From: Rhodoferax fermentans
GTDB taxonomy: Bacteria > Pseudomonadota > Gammaproteobacteria > Burkholderiales > Burkholderiaceae_C
Direction of reading: 5' to 3'
DNA: 64,000 nt
Assembly: GCF_002017865.1 (NCBI RefSeq)
Contig: NZ_MTJN01000002.1
Span: 744,001 to 808,000 of the forward strand
The notes under the pieces were generated by a model. It worked only from the letters and a program-made list of their open reading frames with translations, had not been told where the DNA came from and did no database searches. The position numbers and the translations under genes are program-made. Each line of letters begins with the position of its first letter. Within the stretch, counting starts at the first letter, position 1. Below, piece by piece: positions 56,315 to 64,000 of the stretch.

Positions 56315-57000
56315 ACTTCTACCAACACCTGATTGAACAGACGAATGAGGCCCGCCAGGGCCTGCTGAACACCCCCATCATCGAAGGCGCCTTGCGCGGC
56401 CAGGTGAGCCTGTCCAGCTACCTGGCTTTCCTGCGCGAGGCTTACCACCATGTGAGCCACACCGTGCCGCTGTTGCGGGCCACCCAGGCCGCGTTGCCAG
56501 CCCACCACCAGTGGCTTTTTGAGCCGCTGCAGGAGTACATCACCGAAGAAAGCGGCCACGAAGAATGGATCCTGGACGACATCCGTGCCTGTGGTGGTGA
56601 CGCCGAGGCCGTGCGCGCTGGCCCACCAGCCCATGCCACCGAGATGATGGTGGCCTATGCCTACGACACCATCGCGCGCAAGAACCCGCTGGGCTTTTTT
56701 GGCATGGTGCTGGTGCTCGAAGGCACCAGCGTGTCCCTGGCGCTGATGGCAGCCGATGCGATCCAGAAGCCGCTGGGCCTGCCTGACGCTGGCTTCAGCT
56801 ACCTGCGCTCCCACGGCACCCTGGACCAGGAACACACCCAACACCTGGCGGTGTTAATGAACCAGGTCACCGACCCCACAGACCAGGCCGCCATCGTGCA
56901 TGCCGCGCGCGCCTTTTACCGCCTGTATGGGGATGTGTTTCGCAGCCTGCCACTGCCGGTGGTCAGCCCGGCCCAGCAGATGCCGGTGGCACAGGTATGA
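56311..57000 (+). CDS. Haem-oxygenase-like diiron oxidase (HDO)/iron-containing redox enzyme
   Basis: All-helical protein of 229 residues. Predicted iron ligands are Glu80 and His83 (EESGHEEW), Glu137 (VLVLEGTS), His168, Asp172 and His175 (SHGTLDQEH). This resembles the E-x2-H ... E ... D-x2/3-H layout of UndA-type enzymes, which cleave or oxidise fatty acids and amino acids. A TenA thiaminase role is unlikely, as the Cys and other thiaminase residues are not recognisable. In this operon it could act on the acyl product of the adjacent ligase and acyltransferase-like protein. Linked by four-base overlaps on both sides. Confidence 0.83.
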   Translation: MNFYQHLIEQTNEARQGLLNTPIIEGALRGQVSLSSYLAFLREAYHHVSHTVPLLRATQAALPAHHQWLFEPLQEYITEESGHEEWILDDIRACGGDAEAVRAGPPAHATEMMVAYAYDTIARKNPLGFFGMVLVLEGTSVSLALMAADAIQKPLGLPDAGFSYLRSHGTLDQEHTQHLAVLMNQVTDPTDQAAIVHAARAFYRLYGDVFRSLPLPVVSPAQQMPVAQV

Positions 57001-57794
57001 AGCTCGATCAGGCACGCGTGCTGCTGACCGGCGCCAGCGGTGGCATCGGTCAGGTCATGTTGCAGGCTTTGCTGCAGGCCGGGGCCCAGGTACTGGGTAT
57101 AAGCCGCCAGCCACAAAAGTCCACTCACCCCCGTCTGACCTGGCTGCAGGCTGACCTGACCGAACCACAAGGCATCAGCGATGTGGCCCGTATGGGCGCC
57201 CAGTGGCAGGCCAATGTGCTGGTCCACGCGGCGGGTTTGCCGGGTTTTGGTGCCCTGCCGAACCTGTCAACAGCGGCCATTGGCCAGGTGATCCAGACCA
57301 ATTTGCTCACCCCGATGCTGCTCACCCAGGCCCTGTTGCCCCACCTGCAAAGCCAGGCGCGGGCCCAGGTGGTGTTTGTGGGGTCGGCGCTGGGACGCAT
57401 CGGTTTGCCGGGGTTCAGCGTCTACGGTGCCAGCAAAGCCGGCCTGCATGGTTTTGCCGAAGCCTTGCGGCGAGAACTGGCGGGCAGCAGTGTGCGGATC
57501 CAGACACTGGCGCCACGCAGTACCCGCACCGGCTTCAACAGCGCTGAGGCCGAACGCTACAACCAGGCCACCGGCACGGCGGTGGACACCCCCGAGACCG
57601 TGGCCCAAGCGCTGCTGAAACTGATCGAAAGCCAAGCCGCCGAGCAGTTCATCGGCTGGCCCGAGCGCCTGGCAGTGCGTCTGAACGGGGCGCTAGGACC
57701 ACTGCTCGACGGCAGTTTCACCAAACACCGCCAAGCTCTGGCGCAGGCCACCCCCCACACACACCAACCCATACCTCAAGGAACTCAACCATGA
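56997..57794 (+). CDS. Short-chain dehydrogenase/reductase
   Basis: NAD(P)-dependent oxidoreductase of 265 residues of the classical SDR type. It has TGASGGIG (11-18), HAAG in place of NNAG (77-80), Ser130, and catalytic Tyr143/Lys147 (SVYGASKAG). After residue 200 a tail of about 65 residues includes FIGWPERLAVRLNGALGPL, similar to SDRs that handle lipid substrates. A reductase of a ketone, ester or aldehyde intermediate made by the preceding enzymes is the natural reading. Fourth gene of the operon, overlapped on both sides by ATGA. Confidence 0.88.
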   Translation: MKLDQARVLLTGASGGIGQVMLQALLQAGAQVLGISRQPQKSTHPRLTWLQADLTEPQGISDVARMGAQWQANVLVHAAGLPGFGALPNLSTAAIGQVIQTNLLTPMLLTQALLPHLQSQARAQVVFVGSALGRIGLPGFSVYGASKAGLHGFAEALRRELAGSSVRIQTLAPRSTRTGFNSAEAERYNQATGTAVDTPETVAQALLKLIESQAAEQFIGWPERLAVRLNGALGPLLDGSFTKHRQALAQATPHTHQPIPQGTQP

Positions 57795-58429
57795 AATTGC
57801 TCGCCACCCTTCTCTTGACCGCCGCTTGTGTGCTGCCTTTTTCTTTGCGTGCCGCGCCGCTGGACGACGCCATCACCGAACTGCAGCGCGACTGGGAAGT
57901 CATCCGTTACCAGACGCCGGAGTCTGCCCGCCTCAAACGTTTTGAGGCGCTGAGCGCCAAGGCACACGGTGTCAGCCAGACCTTTGCCGGGCACAGCGAG
58001 CCGCTGGTGTGGGAGGGCATCATCGTCAGCTCTTTGGCCAATGAAAAAGGGGGCCTGGGTGCGCTGAGCCTGGCCAAACAGGCCAAGGCGATGTACGAGC
58101 AGGCGATTGCCCTGCGCGGTGATGCGCTGGATGGCTCGGCCTACGGCAGCCTGGCCGTGCTGTATTACAAGGTGCCGGGCTGGCCGCTGGGGTTTGGTGA
58201 CAAGGCCCGGGCCGAAGAACTGCTCAAAAAAGCGTTAAGCGTGAACCCCACGGGCATTGACCCCAATTATTTCTATGCCGACTACCTGGTCGAGGTGGGC
58301 CGCGGCGCCGAGGCCACCCCCTATCTGGAACGCGCCCTGGCAGCCCCACCCCGGCCAGGCCGCGAGGTGGCCGATACGGGCCGGCGCGAAGAAGTGCGCC
58401 AGTTGCTGGCCAAAGTCAAGGCGCTGTGA
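57791..58429 (+). CDS. Exported TPR-like protein of unknown function
   Basis: Protein of 212 residues with a signal peptide (about 1-21, cleavage likely after LRAA), then three or four tetratricopeptide-like helical pairs (about residues 65-205, including ALSLAKQAKAMYEQAIALRG and RAEELLKKALSVNPTGIDP). It resembles a small periplasmic scaffold. It ends the operon and its 3' end overlaps the convergent sensor kinase gene by 14 bases. Its place in a pathway of cytoplasmic enzymes suggests that the product acts in, or is exported to, the envelope. Confidence 0.8.
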   Translation: MKLLATLLLTAACVLPFSLRAAPLDDAITELQRDWEVIRYQTPESARLKRFEALSAKAHGVSQTFAGHSEPLVWEGIIVSSLANEKGGLGALSLAKQAKAMYEQAIALRGDALDGSAYGSLAVLYYKVPGWPLGFGDKARAEELLKKALSVNPTGIDPNYFYADYLVEVGRGAEATPYLERALAAPPRPGREVADTGRREEVRQLLAKVKAL

Positions 58430-59741
58430 GTTCGGCCACCACCCCGCTGCCATCAGCGCGCGGGTGGTAGCGCAAGACCCAGCCATGCAGCGCGGCGATG
58501 CGCTGGGCAATCGACACGCCCAGGCCACTGCCGGGCTCGGCTTGCCCGTCCGGGCGGTAAAACCGCTCGCCCAGACGTTGTAACTGCTCGGCGGGCAGCG
58601 GCTCACCCGCGTTTTCCACCCGCACGCTGCTGCTGGTCAGACACAGGGTCACGGTGCTGCCTTCCGGGGCATAACGCACCGCGTTGTCGAGCAGGTTGCG
58701 CAACAACACCGCCAACAAGTCCCCGTCACCACACCAGTCAGGCGGTCTCTGGGGTTCTTGTGGCCAGTCACACGCCAGCTCAATCTGACGCCGCTCGGCC
58801 AGCGCCAGGCTGTCACTCATGGCCTGCTCGGCCAGCGCCTGCCAGTCCAGCGGCTCGGCATGGACCAACACCTCGGTGGCCTCCAGCCGTGACAGCCGCA
58901 ACAACTGGTCCACCAGACGCGTCATGCGCGCCATGCCCGCTGTCAGTTTTTGGGCTGCCTGCTCACGCTCTGGCTCAGTGGCGGCGCGCTGCAACACCTC
59001 CCACTGCGCACTCAGCACCGCCAGCGGTGTGCGCAGTTCATGCGCGGCATCGGCGGTAAAACGCCGCTCGCGGGCCAGGGTGGCGTCGATGCGGCCAAAC
59101 AGACCGTTCATCGCCTGCAACAGCGGCTGGATTTCGGCCGGGGCCTGTTGCGACGGGATGGCTTGCAGATCATCGGCGGTGCGTTGTTGCAGCTCGGTGG
59201 TCAAGGCGCGCATCGGGCTCAGCGCCTGTCGCACCGCCCAGGCCATCGCCAGCAGCAGCAACGGCAGCATCAGCAACCAGGGCAACAGCTGGCTCCCGAC
59301 CAAGCCCCACACCAGCTCGTCGCGCTCTTCCACCTTTTGCCCGGCGGCCACCAGCCACTCGCGGTTGGGCGCCTGCAGGTAGTACACCCGCCAGGGCTGT
59401 TGCTGCAAAGTCAGCTCTACAAAACCCACCGCGTCGGCCAGCAGCGGCAGCTGTGTGCCTTCACGGTCCGTCAGCAGCACCTTGCCCTGATGGTCCCAGA
59501 CGGCGATGGCCAGGTCGTCCAGATCCGCCTCCGGGCTCACAACCGGCGCGGTTGGACTGCCCCTGGCCCGGTCCAGCCCCAGCAGCGTGGCCTGCACCTG
59601 CAGGGTCAGGCGGATCATTTCGGTGTCAAACAGTTCGTTGACCTCGGTGCGTGCCCGGCTGGACGACACCCAGGCCGCTACCGCCCACACCAGGGGCGCA
59701 CAGATCAGCAAATAAATCAACAGGCGGCGCTGCAGACTCAT
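58416..59741 (-). CDS. Sensor histidine kinase, QseC/PmrB-like
   Basis: Inner-membrane kinase of 441 residues: segment at 8-25, periplasmic sensor (about 26-148), second segment (150-170), HAMP-like linker, phosphoacceptor His234 in ADAAHELRTPL, and an ATPase domain (NLLDNAVRYAP, GSGLGVSIAQRI). Overall wording follows E. coli QseC (VGSQLLPWLLMLPLLLL). Two ExxE pairs (33-36 and 139-142) lie near the membrane ends of the periplasmic part; in PmrB such motifs bind iron. It overlaps the response-regulator gene by four bases, and its regulon is probably the adjacent boxed operons. Confidence 0.9.
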   Translation of the reverse strand: MSLQRRLLIYLLICAPLVWAVAAWVSSSRARTEVNELFDTEMIRLTLQVQATLLGLDRARGSPTAPVVSPEADLDDLAIAVWDHQGKVLLTDREGTQLPLLADAVGFVELTLQQQPWRVYYLQAPNREWLVAAGQKVEERDELVWGLVGSQLLPWLLMLPLLLLAMAWAVRQALSPMRALTTELQQRTADDLQAIPSQQAPAEIQPLLQAMNGLFGRIDATLARERRFTADAAHELRTPLAVLSAQWEVLQRAATEPEREQAAQKLTAGMARMTRLVDQLLRLSRLEATEVLVHAEPLDWQALAEQAMSDSLALAERRQIELACDWPQEPQRPPDWCGDGDLLAVLLRNLLDNAVRYAPEGSTVTLCLTSSSVRVENAGEPLPAEQLQRLGERFYRPDGQAEPGSGLGVSIAQRIAALHGWVLRYHPRADGSGVVAELTAP

Positions 59742-60412
59742 GGGGCCTCCTGGGCGGCGCCCAAGGCATAACCCAGCCCGCGAATGGTGCGCACCACGGT
59801 GGGGTGAATTTTGCGACGCAGGTGGTGGATGTGCACCTCCAGCGCGTTGCTTTCGGGCTCGTCCCCGCTCCAGTCGTACATCTGCTCCTGCAACTGGGTT
59901 TTGGACAACACCCGCTGCGGGTGTTTGAGCAAAATCTCCAGCAAACCCGTCTCGCGTGCGGTCAGTTCCACCGGCTGGTCTTGCCAGTGCACCTGCCGGG
60001 TGGACGGGTCATAACGCAGGCCGCCGTGGACCCACTCCGACTGGCTGCGCCCGGTGGCACGGCGCAGCAGGGCGCGCAAGCGTGCTGCCAGTTCTTCGAT
60101 GCGCATGGGTTTGATCAGGTAGTCATCGGCCCCGGCATCGAGCCCGGCGATGCGTTGCTCCAGACCATCACGGGCAGTCAAGATCAGCACCGGCAAAGCC
60201 ACCCCACGCTGGCGCCAACGTTTGAGCCAAACCATACCGTCGGCACCCGGCAGGCCCAGGTCCAACACCAGGGCGTCATAACTGGCCGCGCCCAGCGCCG
60301 CATCAGCGCGCGCGCCATCTGGAAAACAGTCCACCACATGGCCGAGTTGGCGCAGCCCGGTGCTCAGGGCATCGGCCAGCTGGGCATCGTCTTCAAGAAT
60401 CAGTAAACGCAT
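59738..60412 (-). CDS. Response regulator, QseB/PmrA-like (OmpR family)
   Basis: DNA-binding regulator of 224 residues with a receiver domain (Asp51 in LVLDLGLPGADG; Thr and Lys switch residues in LTARD and IKPM) and a winged helix with WSGDEPESNALEVHIHHLRR, wording of the PmrA/QseB branch. QseB and PmrA bind CTTAA-N6-CTTAA direct repeats, exactly the elements upstream of eptA, the PAP2 gene and the five-gene operon here. No box is visible before its own gene, so autoregulation is not apparent. Confidence 0.92.
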   Translation of the reverse strand: MRLLILEDDAQLADALSTGLRQLGHVVDCFPDGARADAALGAASYDALVLDLGLPGADGMVWLKRWRQRGVALPVLILTARDGLEQRIAGLDAGADDYLIKPMRIEELAARLRALLRRATGRSQSEWVHGGLRYDPSTRQVHWQDQPVELTARETGLLEILLKHPQRVLSKTQLQEQMYDWSGDEPESNALEVHIHHLRRKIHPTVVRTIRGLGYALGAAQEAP

Positions 60413-60459
60413 CGGGCTCCCTTGGTCCGGGTGGCATGGCCCGCTGCCACAGAGCGAGC

Positions 60460-61590
60460 TCAGTCTGCGGGCGGGTGGCCGATGCTACCAAAGCGGGTGA
60501 CTGCGTCAGCCTTAGACACACGGTCCAGCTGACGTGGCAAGCTCAGGGTGGCCACCAGGCCACCTTCGGGGTGGTTGGCCAGCGTCAGAGCACCACCGTG
60601 TCGGCGGGCAATGTCACTGGCCGTGGCCAGACCCAGCCCGACCCCGCCACTGTGGCACGGCTGGGTTGATGCCAGCTGGTAGAACGGGGTCAACACCTTG
60701 TTGAACGCCGCCTCGGGGATGCCCGGGCCGTTGTCATGCACTGAAATCTGTAGCTGCTCACCCTTATCCAACAAGGAGATGCGGGCATATTGACCATAAC
60801 GCAGCGCATTGCCAATGAGGTTGCTCACACAGCGGCGCAGGGCCGAGGCCTGCGCCAGCACCGGCGCACAAGCCAGCTCACCGACCAGCTGCACATCTTG
60901 CGCGCTGTCGCGGGCGTCTTCGGCCAGACTGCGCAGCAGGGCCGCCACATCCAGCTGCACCATGGGCTCGGGTTCGGCCAGACCCCGCAGGGTGTCAAGC
61001 GTGGTACGGATCATCTCGTGCATTTCGCCAATGTCTTTGTCAAAACGCTGGCGCTGCAAAGGGTCAGGCAGGGCTTGGGCGCGCTGCGCCAGACGGTTCA
61101 GCGGGGTGCGCAGGTCATGTGAGACCGCCGCCACAAACTGGTCGCGTTGCAGCATCTGCTGGCGGATGCGCGCCCGCATCTGGTTGAACATGCGGGTGGC
61201 TTCGCGGCACTCCAGCGCCCCCTCTTCAAGCAAGGGTGCCCGGCGCAAACAGCTGCCAACCGCCTTGGCCGCCACATTGAGCCTGCGCAATGGCAGCCGC
61301 GTCCAGCGGGCCCCGAACCAAGCGGCCAACACCAAGGCCACAGCGTCGAGCAGCCAGCCAAGGTGGACCAGACTGGCCAGCGGTGAAACCACCGGCGCAG
61401 CACCCCGCTCGCCCCAGGCCGTCAGCGGTGGCCAGGGCGACAGCCCTGTCACCAGCGTGGCCGCCAGCACCCGACTGACCACCATCGTCAACAGCAACAG
61501 CAGCAACAAGCGGCCAAACAAACCAGTGGGCAAAGCCCGCAACACCAGCCGATACAAGCCGCTTGCCATCCGGGCGCTCAGTTGTGCCAT
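60460..61590 (-). CDS. Sensor histidine kinase, short-sensor type
   Basis: Membrane kinase of 376 residues with two segments (about 28-48 and 78-93) and only some 30 periplasmic residues between them, so it probably senses within the membrane or cytoplasm. A HAMP-like linker leads to His158 in AAVSHDLRTPLNRL and the ATP-binding NLIGNALRYGQ, NGPGIP and GGVGLGLATASDI. It is EnvZ-like in layout. Its start overlaps the preceding response-regulator gene by 13 bases, so the pair is coupled. Confidence 0.9.
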   Translation of the reverse strand: MAQLSARMASGLYRLVLRALPTGLFGRLLLLLLLTMVVSRVLAATLVTGLSPWPPLTAWGERGAAPVVSPLASLVHLGWLLDAVALVLAAWFGARWTRLPLRRLNVAAKAVGSCLRRAPLLEEGALECREATRMFNQMRARIRQQMLQRDQFVAAVSHDLRTPLNRLAQRAQALPDPLQRQRFDKDIGEMHEMIRTTLDTLRGLAEPEPMVQLDVAALLRSLAEDARDSAQDVQLVGELACAPVLAQASALRRCVSNLIGNALRYGQYARISLLDKGEQLQISVHDNGPGIPEAAFNKVLTPFYQLASTQPCHSGGVGLGLATASDIARRHGGALTLANHPEGGLVATLSLPRQLDRVSKADAVTRFGSIGHPPAD

Positions 61591-62318
61591 GCCGAGCGCC
61601 CCTGCACCGACTGGGCGTTGAACATGTAACCGGCGCCACGCACCGTCTTGATCATCGAGGGCGCCTGGGGGTCTTGGGCCAGTTTCTGCCGCAGACGCGA
61701 CACCAGCAGGTCGATGCTGCGCTCAAACACATCCATGGTCCGCCCGCGCGCCTGCTCCACCAGTTGGTCACGGCTGAACAGCCGCCGCGGGGTCTGCAAA
61801 AAGGTTGAGAGCAGCCGGAACTCGGCGTTTGACAGAGCCACGGTCAGCCCGCTGGGTGACGTCAGGCTGCGTTCACTGCGGTGCAGCACCCAGCCATCAA
61901 AATGCACCACATCGCTGTACAACAAGGCCGCCGCACTGTCCAGGGTCGGTTTGGCGCGGCGCAACACGGTGTGGATACGCGCCACCAGTTCACGGGGCTC
62001 AAACGGTTTGCTGACGTAATCGTCGGCGCCATTTTCCAGACCCATGATGCGGTCATAAATGCCGCGGCGTGCGGTCAACAAAATCACCGGGATCGTCGAA
62101 CGCTGGCGGATTTCGCGCGACAGCTGCAGCCCATCCACCCCTGGCAGCATCACATCCAGCACCACCAGGTCAATCGGGTGACGCGCCAGCTCAGCCCACA
62201 TCTGGACGCCATCACCGGCGGTGTGTGCTTTGAAATTAAAACGTGCCAGGTAGTCAGCCAGCAAGCTGGTGATTTCTGCGTCGTCGTCAACGATCAAAAG
62301 TTGGGGTTGTGGCTTCAT
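61578..62318 (-). CDS. Response regulator, OmpR/PhoB family
   Basis: Regulator of 246 residues with a receiver (VDDDAEIT; phosphorylated Asp in LVVLDVMLPGVDG; LLTARRG; SKPFEPRE) and a winged-helix domain ending RLRQKLAQDPQAPSMIKTVR. The ATG at 62318 (MKPQPQLLIVDDD) is preferred to a GTG four codons upstream. The regulon is unknown; the next gene on the other strand is a small ORF whose upstream region it shares. Confidence 0.92.
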   Translation of the reverse strand: MKPQPQLLIVDDDAEITSLLADYLARFNFKAHTAGDGVQMWAELARHPIDLVVLDVMLPGVDGLQLSREIRQRSTIPVILLTARRGIYDRIMGLENGADDYVSKPFEPRELVARIHTVLRRAKPTLDSAAALLYSDVVHFDGWVLHRSERSLTSPSGLTVALSNAEFRLLSTFLQTPRRLFSRDQLVEQARGRTMDVFERSIDLLVSRLRQKLAQDPQAPSMIKTVRGAGYMFNAQSVQGRSAWHN

Positions 62319-62514
62319 GGCGAACTGCACTGCGGCAAAACCAGTTTAGAACGCAGCGCCTGGGCCGATGGGGCGAATTGGGCGGCTTTTCAACCCCTGT
62401 TGGTTTTCTCCAGATGACATTTGTATCTGGCCTGACACAAAGCAGACATTGGCGCGAAACCGGGGGGTTTCAAAATGCTGACACCCTCCTCTTCAACCCC
62501 GGAAAGGACACGAC

Positions 62515-62724
62515 ATGGGCTCCATCTCTGGTGTCAGTGGCATGCGCAATGCTTGGACCCAAGTCACCCCACAGCGCGACCAGAGACAGGACAAGCCTGC
62601 CGCTCGCATCGACGCAGACAGCGGCTCGGATGAGCAAGCGAGCCCGGACAACGCCGTCTCGGACATCGGCCAGATCACCGACATGCCAACGGAGTTCGGC
62701 GGATCAGAAGACGCCGGGCACTGA
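62515..62724 (+). CDS. Small uncharacterised protein (69 residues)
   Basis: Acidic, Asp/Ser-rich protein with a good ribosome site (GGAAAGGA about six bases before the ATG), divergent from the response-regulator gene and convergent with the ligase gene. The N-terminus (MGSISGVSGMRNAWTQVTPQ) resembles small EF-hand proteins I recall from Comamonadaceae. The segment IDADSGSDEQ may be a decayed calcium loop, so it could be a relic of such a gene. Not recognised beyond this. Confidence 0.45.
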   Translation: MGSISGVSGMRNAWTQVTPQRDQRQDKPAARIDADSGSDEQASPDNAVSDIGQITDMPTEFGGSEDAGH

Positions 62725-62750
62725 GCGTCAGAACCTCAATCTGCCCTCGC

Positions 62751-63647
62751 CTATTCTGGTTTTCTCACTCTCAAAAACGAAGCAAATCGCGGCAGGCCTT
62801 TGGGTGTGCGCTCGCGGTAGCGGTAGCTCACCAGACTGCCGATGGGCGGTGGGTCGGCGCGTTGGGCGTCGCTGAAACCGGTGCCCAGAGCAAAACGCTG
62901 GCCACTGGGCAACTCCAGCAACAAGGCGCCCATCTGGCCATGCAGGCGACCTTTGCCCGGCAGGTGGCCCACCACCCGGGCCTCGTCGTCGGGCTGCGGT
63001 TTGAGCTTGCGCAAGGCGCTGCTGCGCCCAGGTGACCACAAGGCGTCGGCGCGGTGCAACACCAGCCCCTCGCCACCGCCTTGCACCGTGGTGGTCAGCA
63101 GGGCTTGCAAGGCCTGAGCATCCGACACACGCTGCTGAGGCACGGCCTGTAACCAGGGCTGGGCGGCTTGTGCCAGCACGGCCTGCAAACGCTGAACACG
63201 TTCACCAAAAGGCTCAGGGGCACCGGGCAAGTCAAACACCATGTAGCGCACTTGGCGCCAATCGTCCTCCAGCGGAGTAGCGCGGCGCACCAGGCCTGAG
63301 AGTTCGTCAAAACGACCGCGCCCGAGCCACAACTCTCCGTCGAGCGCCACAGCAGGCAGAGCGGCGGTGAACCAGCCAGGCGCTGCAATCACCCTGCCAC
63401 TGCGAAAACGCAGGGTCTGGCCGTCCCAGAAGGCGCGCACACCGTCGAGTTTTTCACTCACCAGGTGAGCCGCCGGGTCCTCTTTGGCCAACCAGTCGCT
63501 GGCCAGCATCAAGGCCGGGATGTTGGCAGCGGCCAGCGCGTCCGGTGTGCCCGATGGGCTGGCGGCAGCGGCCAACACCGGTGGACAGGCCCCACCGAGC
63601 AACAACGCCAGGCAAGCGACCGATGTGGCGGAGCGTGAAAAATGCAT
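62751..63647 (-). CDS. Secreted ATP-dependent DNA ligase (Lig E-like)
   Basis: Minimal ATP-dependent DNA ligase of 298 residues. A signal peptide spans about residues 1-28 (SVACLALLLGGACPPVLAAA). The nucleotidyltransferase domain has motif I EKLDGVRAFWDG (Lys66 is the adenylated residue), LDGELWLG, GEGLVLHRADALW and LRKLKP, followed by a short OB domain. Lig E proteins are thought to act in the periplasm, perhaps sealing imported or biofilm DNA. AAGGGGG precedes the ATG at 63647. An HNH endonuclease gene lies immediately upstream on the same strand. Confidence 0.9.
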   Translation of the reverse strand: MHFSRSATSVACLALLLGGACPPVLAAAASPSGTPDALAAANIPALMLASDWLAKEDPAAHLVSEKLDGVRAFWDGQTLRFRSGRVIAAPGWFTAALPAVALDGELWLGRGRFDELSGLVRRATPLEDDWRQVRYMVFDLPGAPEPFGERVQRLQAVLAQAAQPWLQAVPQQRVSDAQALQALLTTTVQGGGEGLVLHRADALWSPGRSSALRKLKPQPDDEARVVGHLPGKGRLHGQMGALLLELPSGQRFALGTGFSDAQRADPPPIGSLVSYRYRERTPKGLPRFASFLRVRKPE

Positions 63648-63674
63648 GGAATGCCCCCTTTCGTTGTAGAACAA

Positions 63675-63728
63675 AAAGGCCTCAAGCCCTTGTTCAACAA
63701 GGGCCTATTACTATGACTTTGATATCAA
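63675..63728 (-). repeat. Dispersed hairpin repeat copy between the HNH and ligase genes
   Basis: On the minus strand: AAAGTCATAGTAATAGGCCC, TTGTTGAACAAGGGCTTGAG, GCCTTTTTG. The CCCTTGTT/AACAAGGG arms are the longest in the window. Intergenic, 79 bases after the HNH stop and 28 bases before the ligase start. Confidence 0.8.
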
Positions 63729-63806
63729 CAGCTGTGACGGCTCGGGTGATCCGGTTCCACCCCTGCACGAAACAAAGCGACCGCAGTGTTGGGGCCTCAG
63801 CCCCGA

Positions 63807-64000
63807 TCAGGCCGCCAGCCGCGATGACTTGGGCACATGCGCCATCAAAAACGCCATCTGGTCCACGAGGATGCGGCGGTTGCGCAGGATGAAGTCTTCC
63901 CACAGGCTGGGCACATAAGGCGTGTAGAGCAGCGGCATGTTGGCCTGCTCGGGCGTGCGGTGGCTTTTGCGGTGGTTGCAGGGTTTGCAGGCGGTGACCA
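63807..64000 (-). CDS. HNH endonuclease, C-terminal part (gene runs off the window end)
   Basis: The last 63 codons are visible, reading VTACKPCNHRKSHRTPEQAN, then MPLLYTPYVPSLWEDFILRN and a basic tail. The CxxCN-H-R-K-x-x-RTPEQA arrangement is the end of an HNH/McrA-type domain. The frame is open to the window edge, so the start lies outside. This subfamily is widespread in proteobacteria with no assigned function. It is the gene upstream of the secreted DNA ligase. Confidence 0.85.
   Translation of the reverse strand, partial: VTACKPCNHRKSHRTPEQANMPLLYTPYVPSLWEDFILRNRRILVDQMAFLMAHVPKSSRLAA

Noticed and set aside
56311..57000. TenA thiaminase as the function of the helical protein
   Set aside because: The residues match a diiron ligand set instead, and no thiamine gene is nearby.
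63694..63903. Minus-strand 69-codon frame near the window end
   Set aside because: It overlaps the HNH C-terminus in another frame and reads as non-coding Pro/Arg-rich text.

Overview
The window is a gene-dense, high-GC stretch of what looks like a betaproteobacterial chromosome, most likely a Comamonadaceae member near Rhodoferax or Polaromonas. That placement is inferred from the gene families and from a dispersed hairpin repeat (CCCTT...AAGGGCT...GAGGCC) that I associate with this group; no rRNA or other marker gene is present to confirm it. I see no tRNA, rRNA, CRISPR array, prophage or insertion sequence.

Region by region. (1) 1-4121: end of an alpha-2-macroglobulin gene and pbpC, the usual periplasmic pair. 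(2) 4138-7687: a four-gene sodium-pumping acyl-CoA decarboxylase operon in mmdADCB order. (3) 7888-14929: housekeeping and stress genes (YdcF family, CNNM/CorC protein, apaH, rhlE, dcd), an EamA exporter and an AraC regulator. (4) 15056-29346: a purine island with guanine deaminase, adenine deaminase, 8-oxoguanine deaminase, xanthine dehydrogenase, a BMP-type nucleoside/purine ABC importer, a queuosine-precursor-type transporter and a Crp/Fnr regulator. Together these would import purines and bring adenine, guanine and 8-oxoguanine to urate. (5) 29414-32952: livHMGF without a binding-protein gene. (6) 33284-41622: rarA, a diguanylate cyclase, lolA, ftsK, a Crp-type regulator, trxB, rpmB and rpmG. 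(7) 41722-51657: a tandem methylglyoxal-synthase-like protein, a fatty acid desaturase, an RsmB-like RNA methyltransferase, a TolC/MacAB-type tripartite exporter, purN and a YceH family gene.

(8) 51665-60412 is the most interesting part. eptA and a PAP2 phosphatase diverge from a short region with two QseB/PmrA-type boxes (CTTAA-N6-CTTAA). A third, perfect box overlaps the end of the PAP2 gene and precedes five genes joined by four-base ATGA overlaps: a 'thermostable hemolysin' GNAT-like protein, an AMP-forming ligase, a haem-oxygenase-like diiron protein, a short-chain dehydrogenase and an exported TPR-like protein. The locus closes with a QseBC/PmrAB-like two-component system. I read it as an envelope-stress regulon carrying an uncharacterised acyl-modifying pathway. 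(9) 60460-64000: a second two-component system, a small ORF, a secreted ATP-dependent DNA ligase and the end of an HNH endonuclease gene.

At least eight clear copies of the dispersed repeat lie in the window. Several sit at gene 3' ends and supply the stop codon. One or two lie in frame inside coding sequence.
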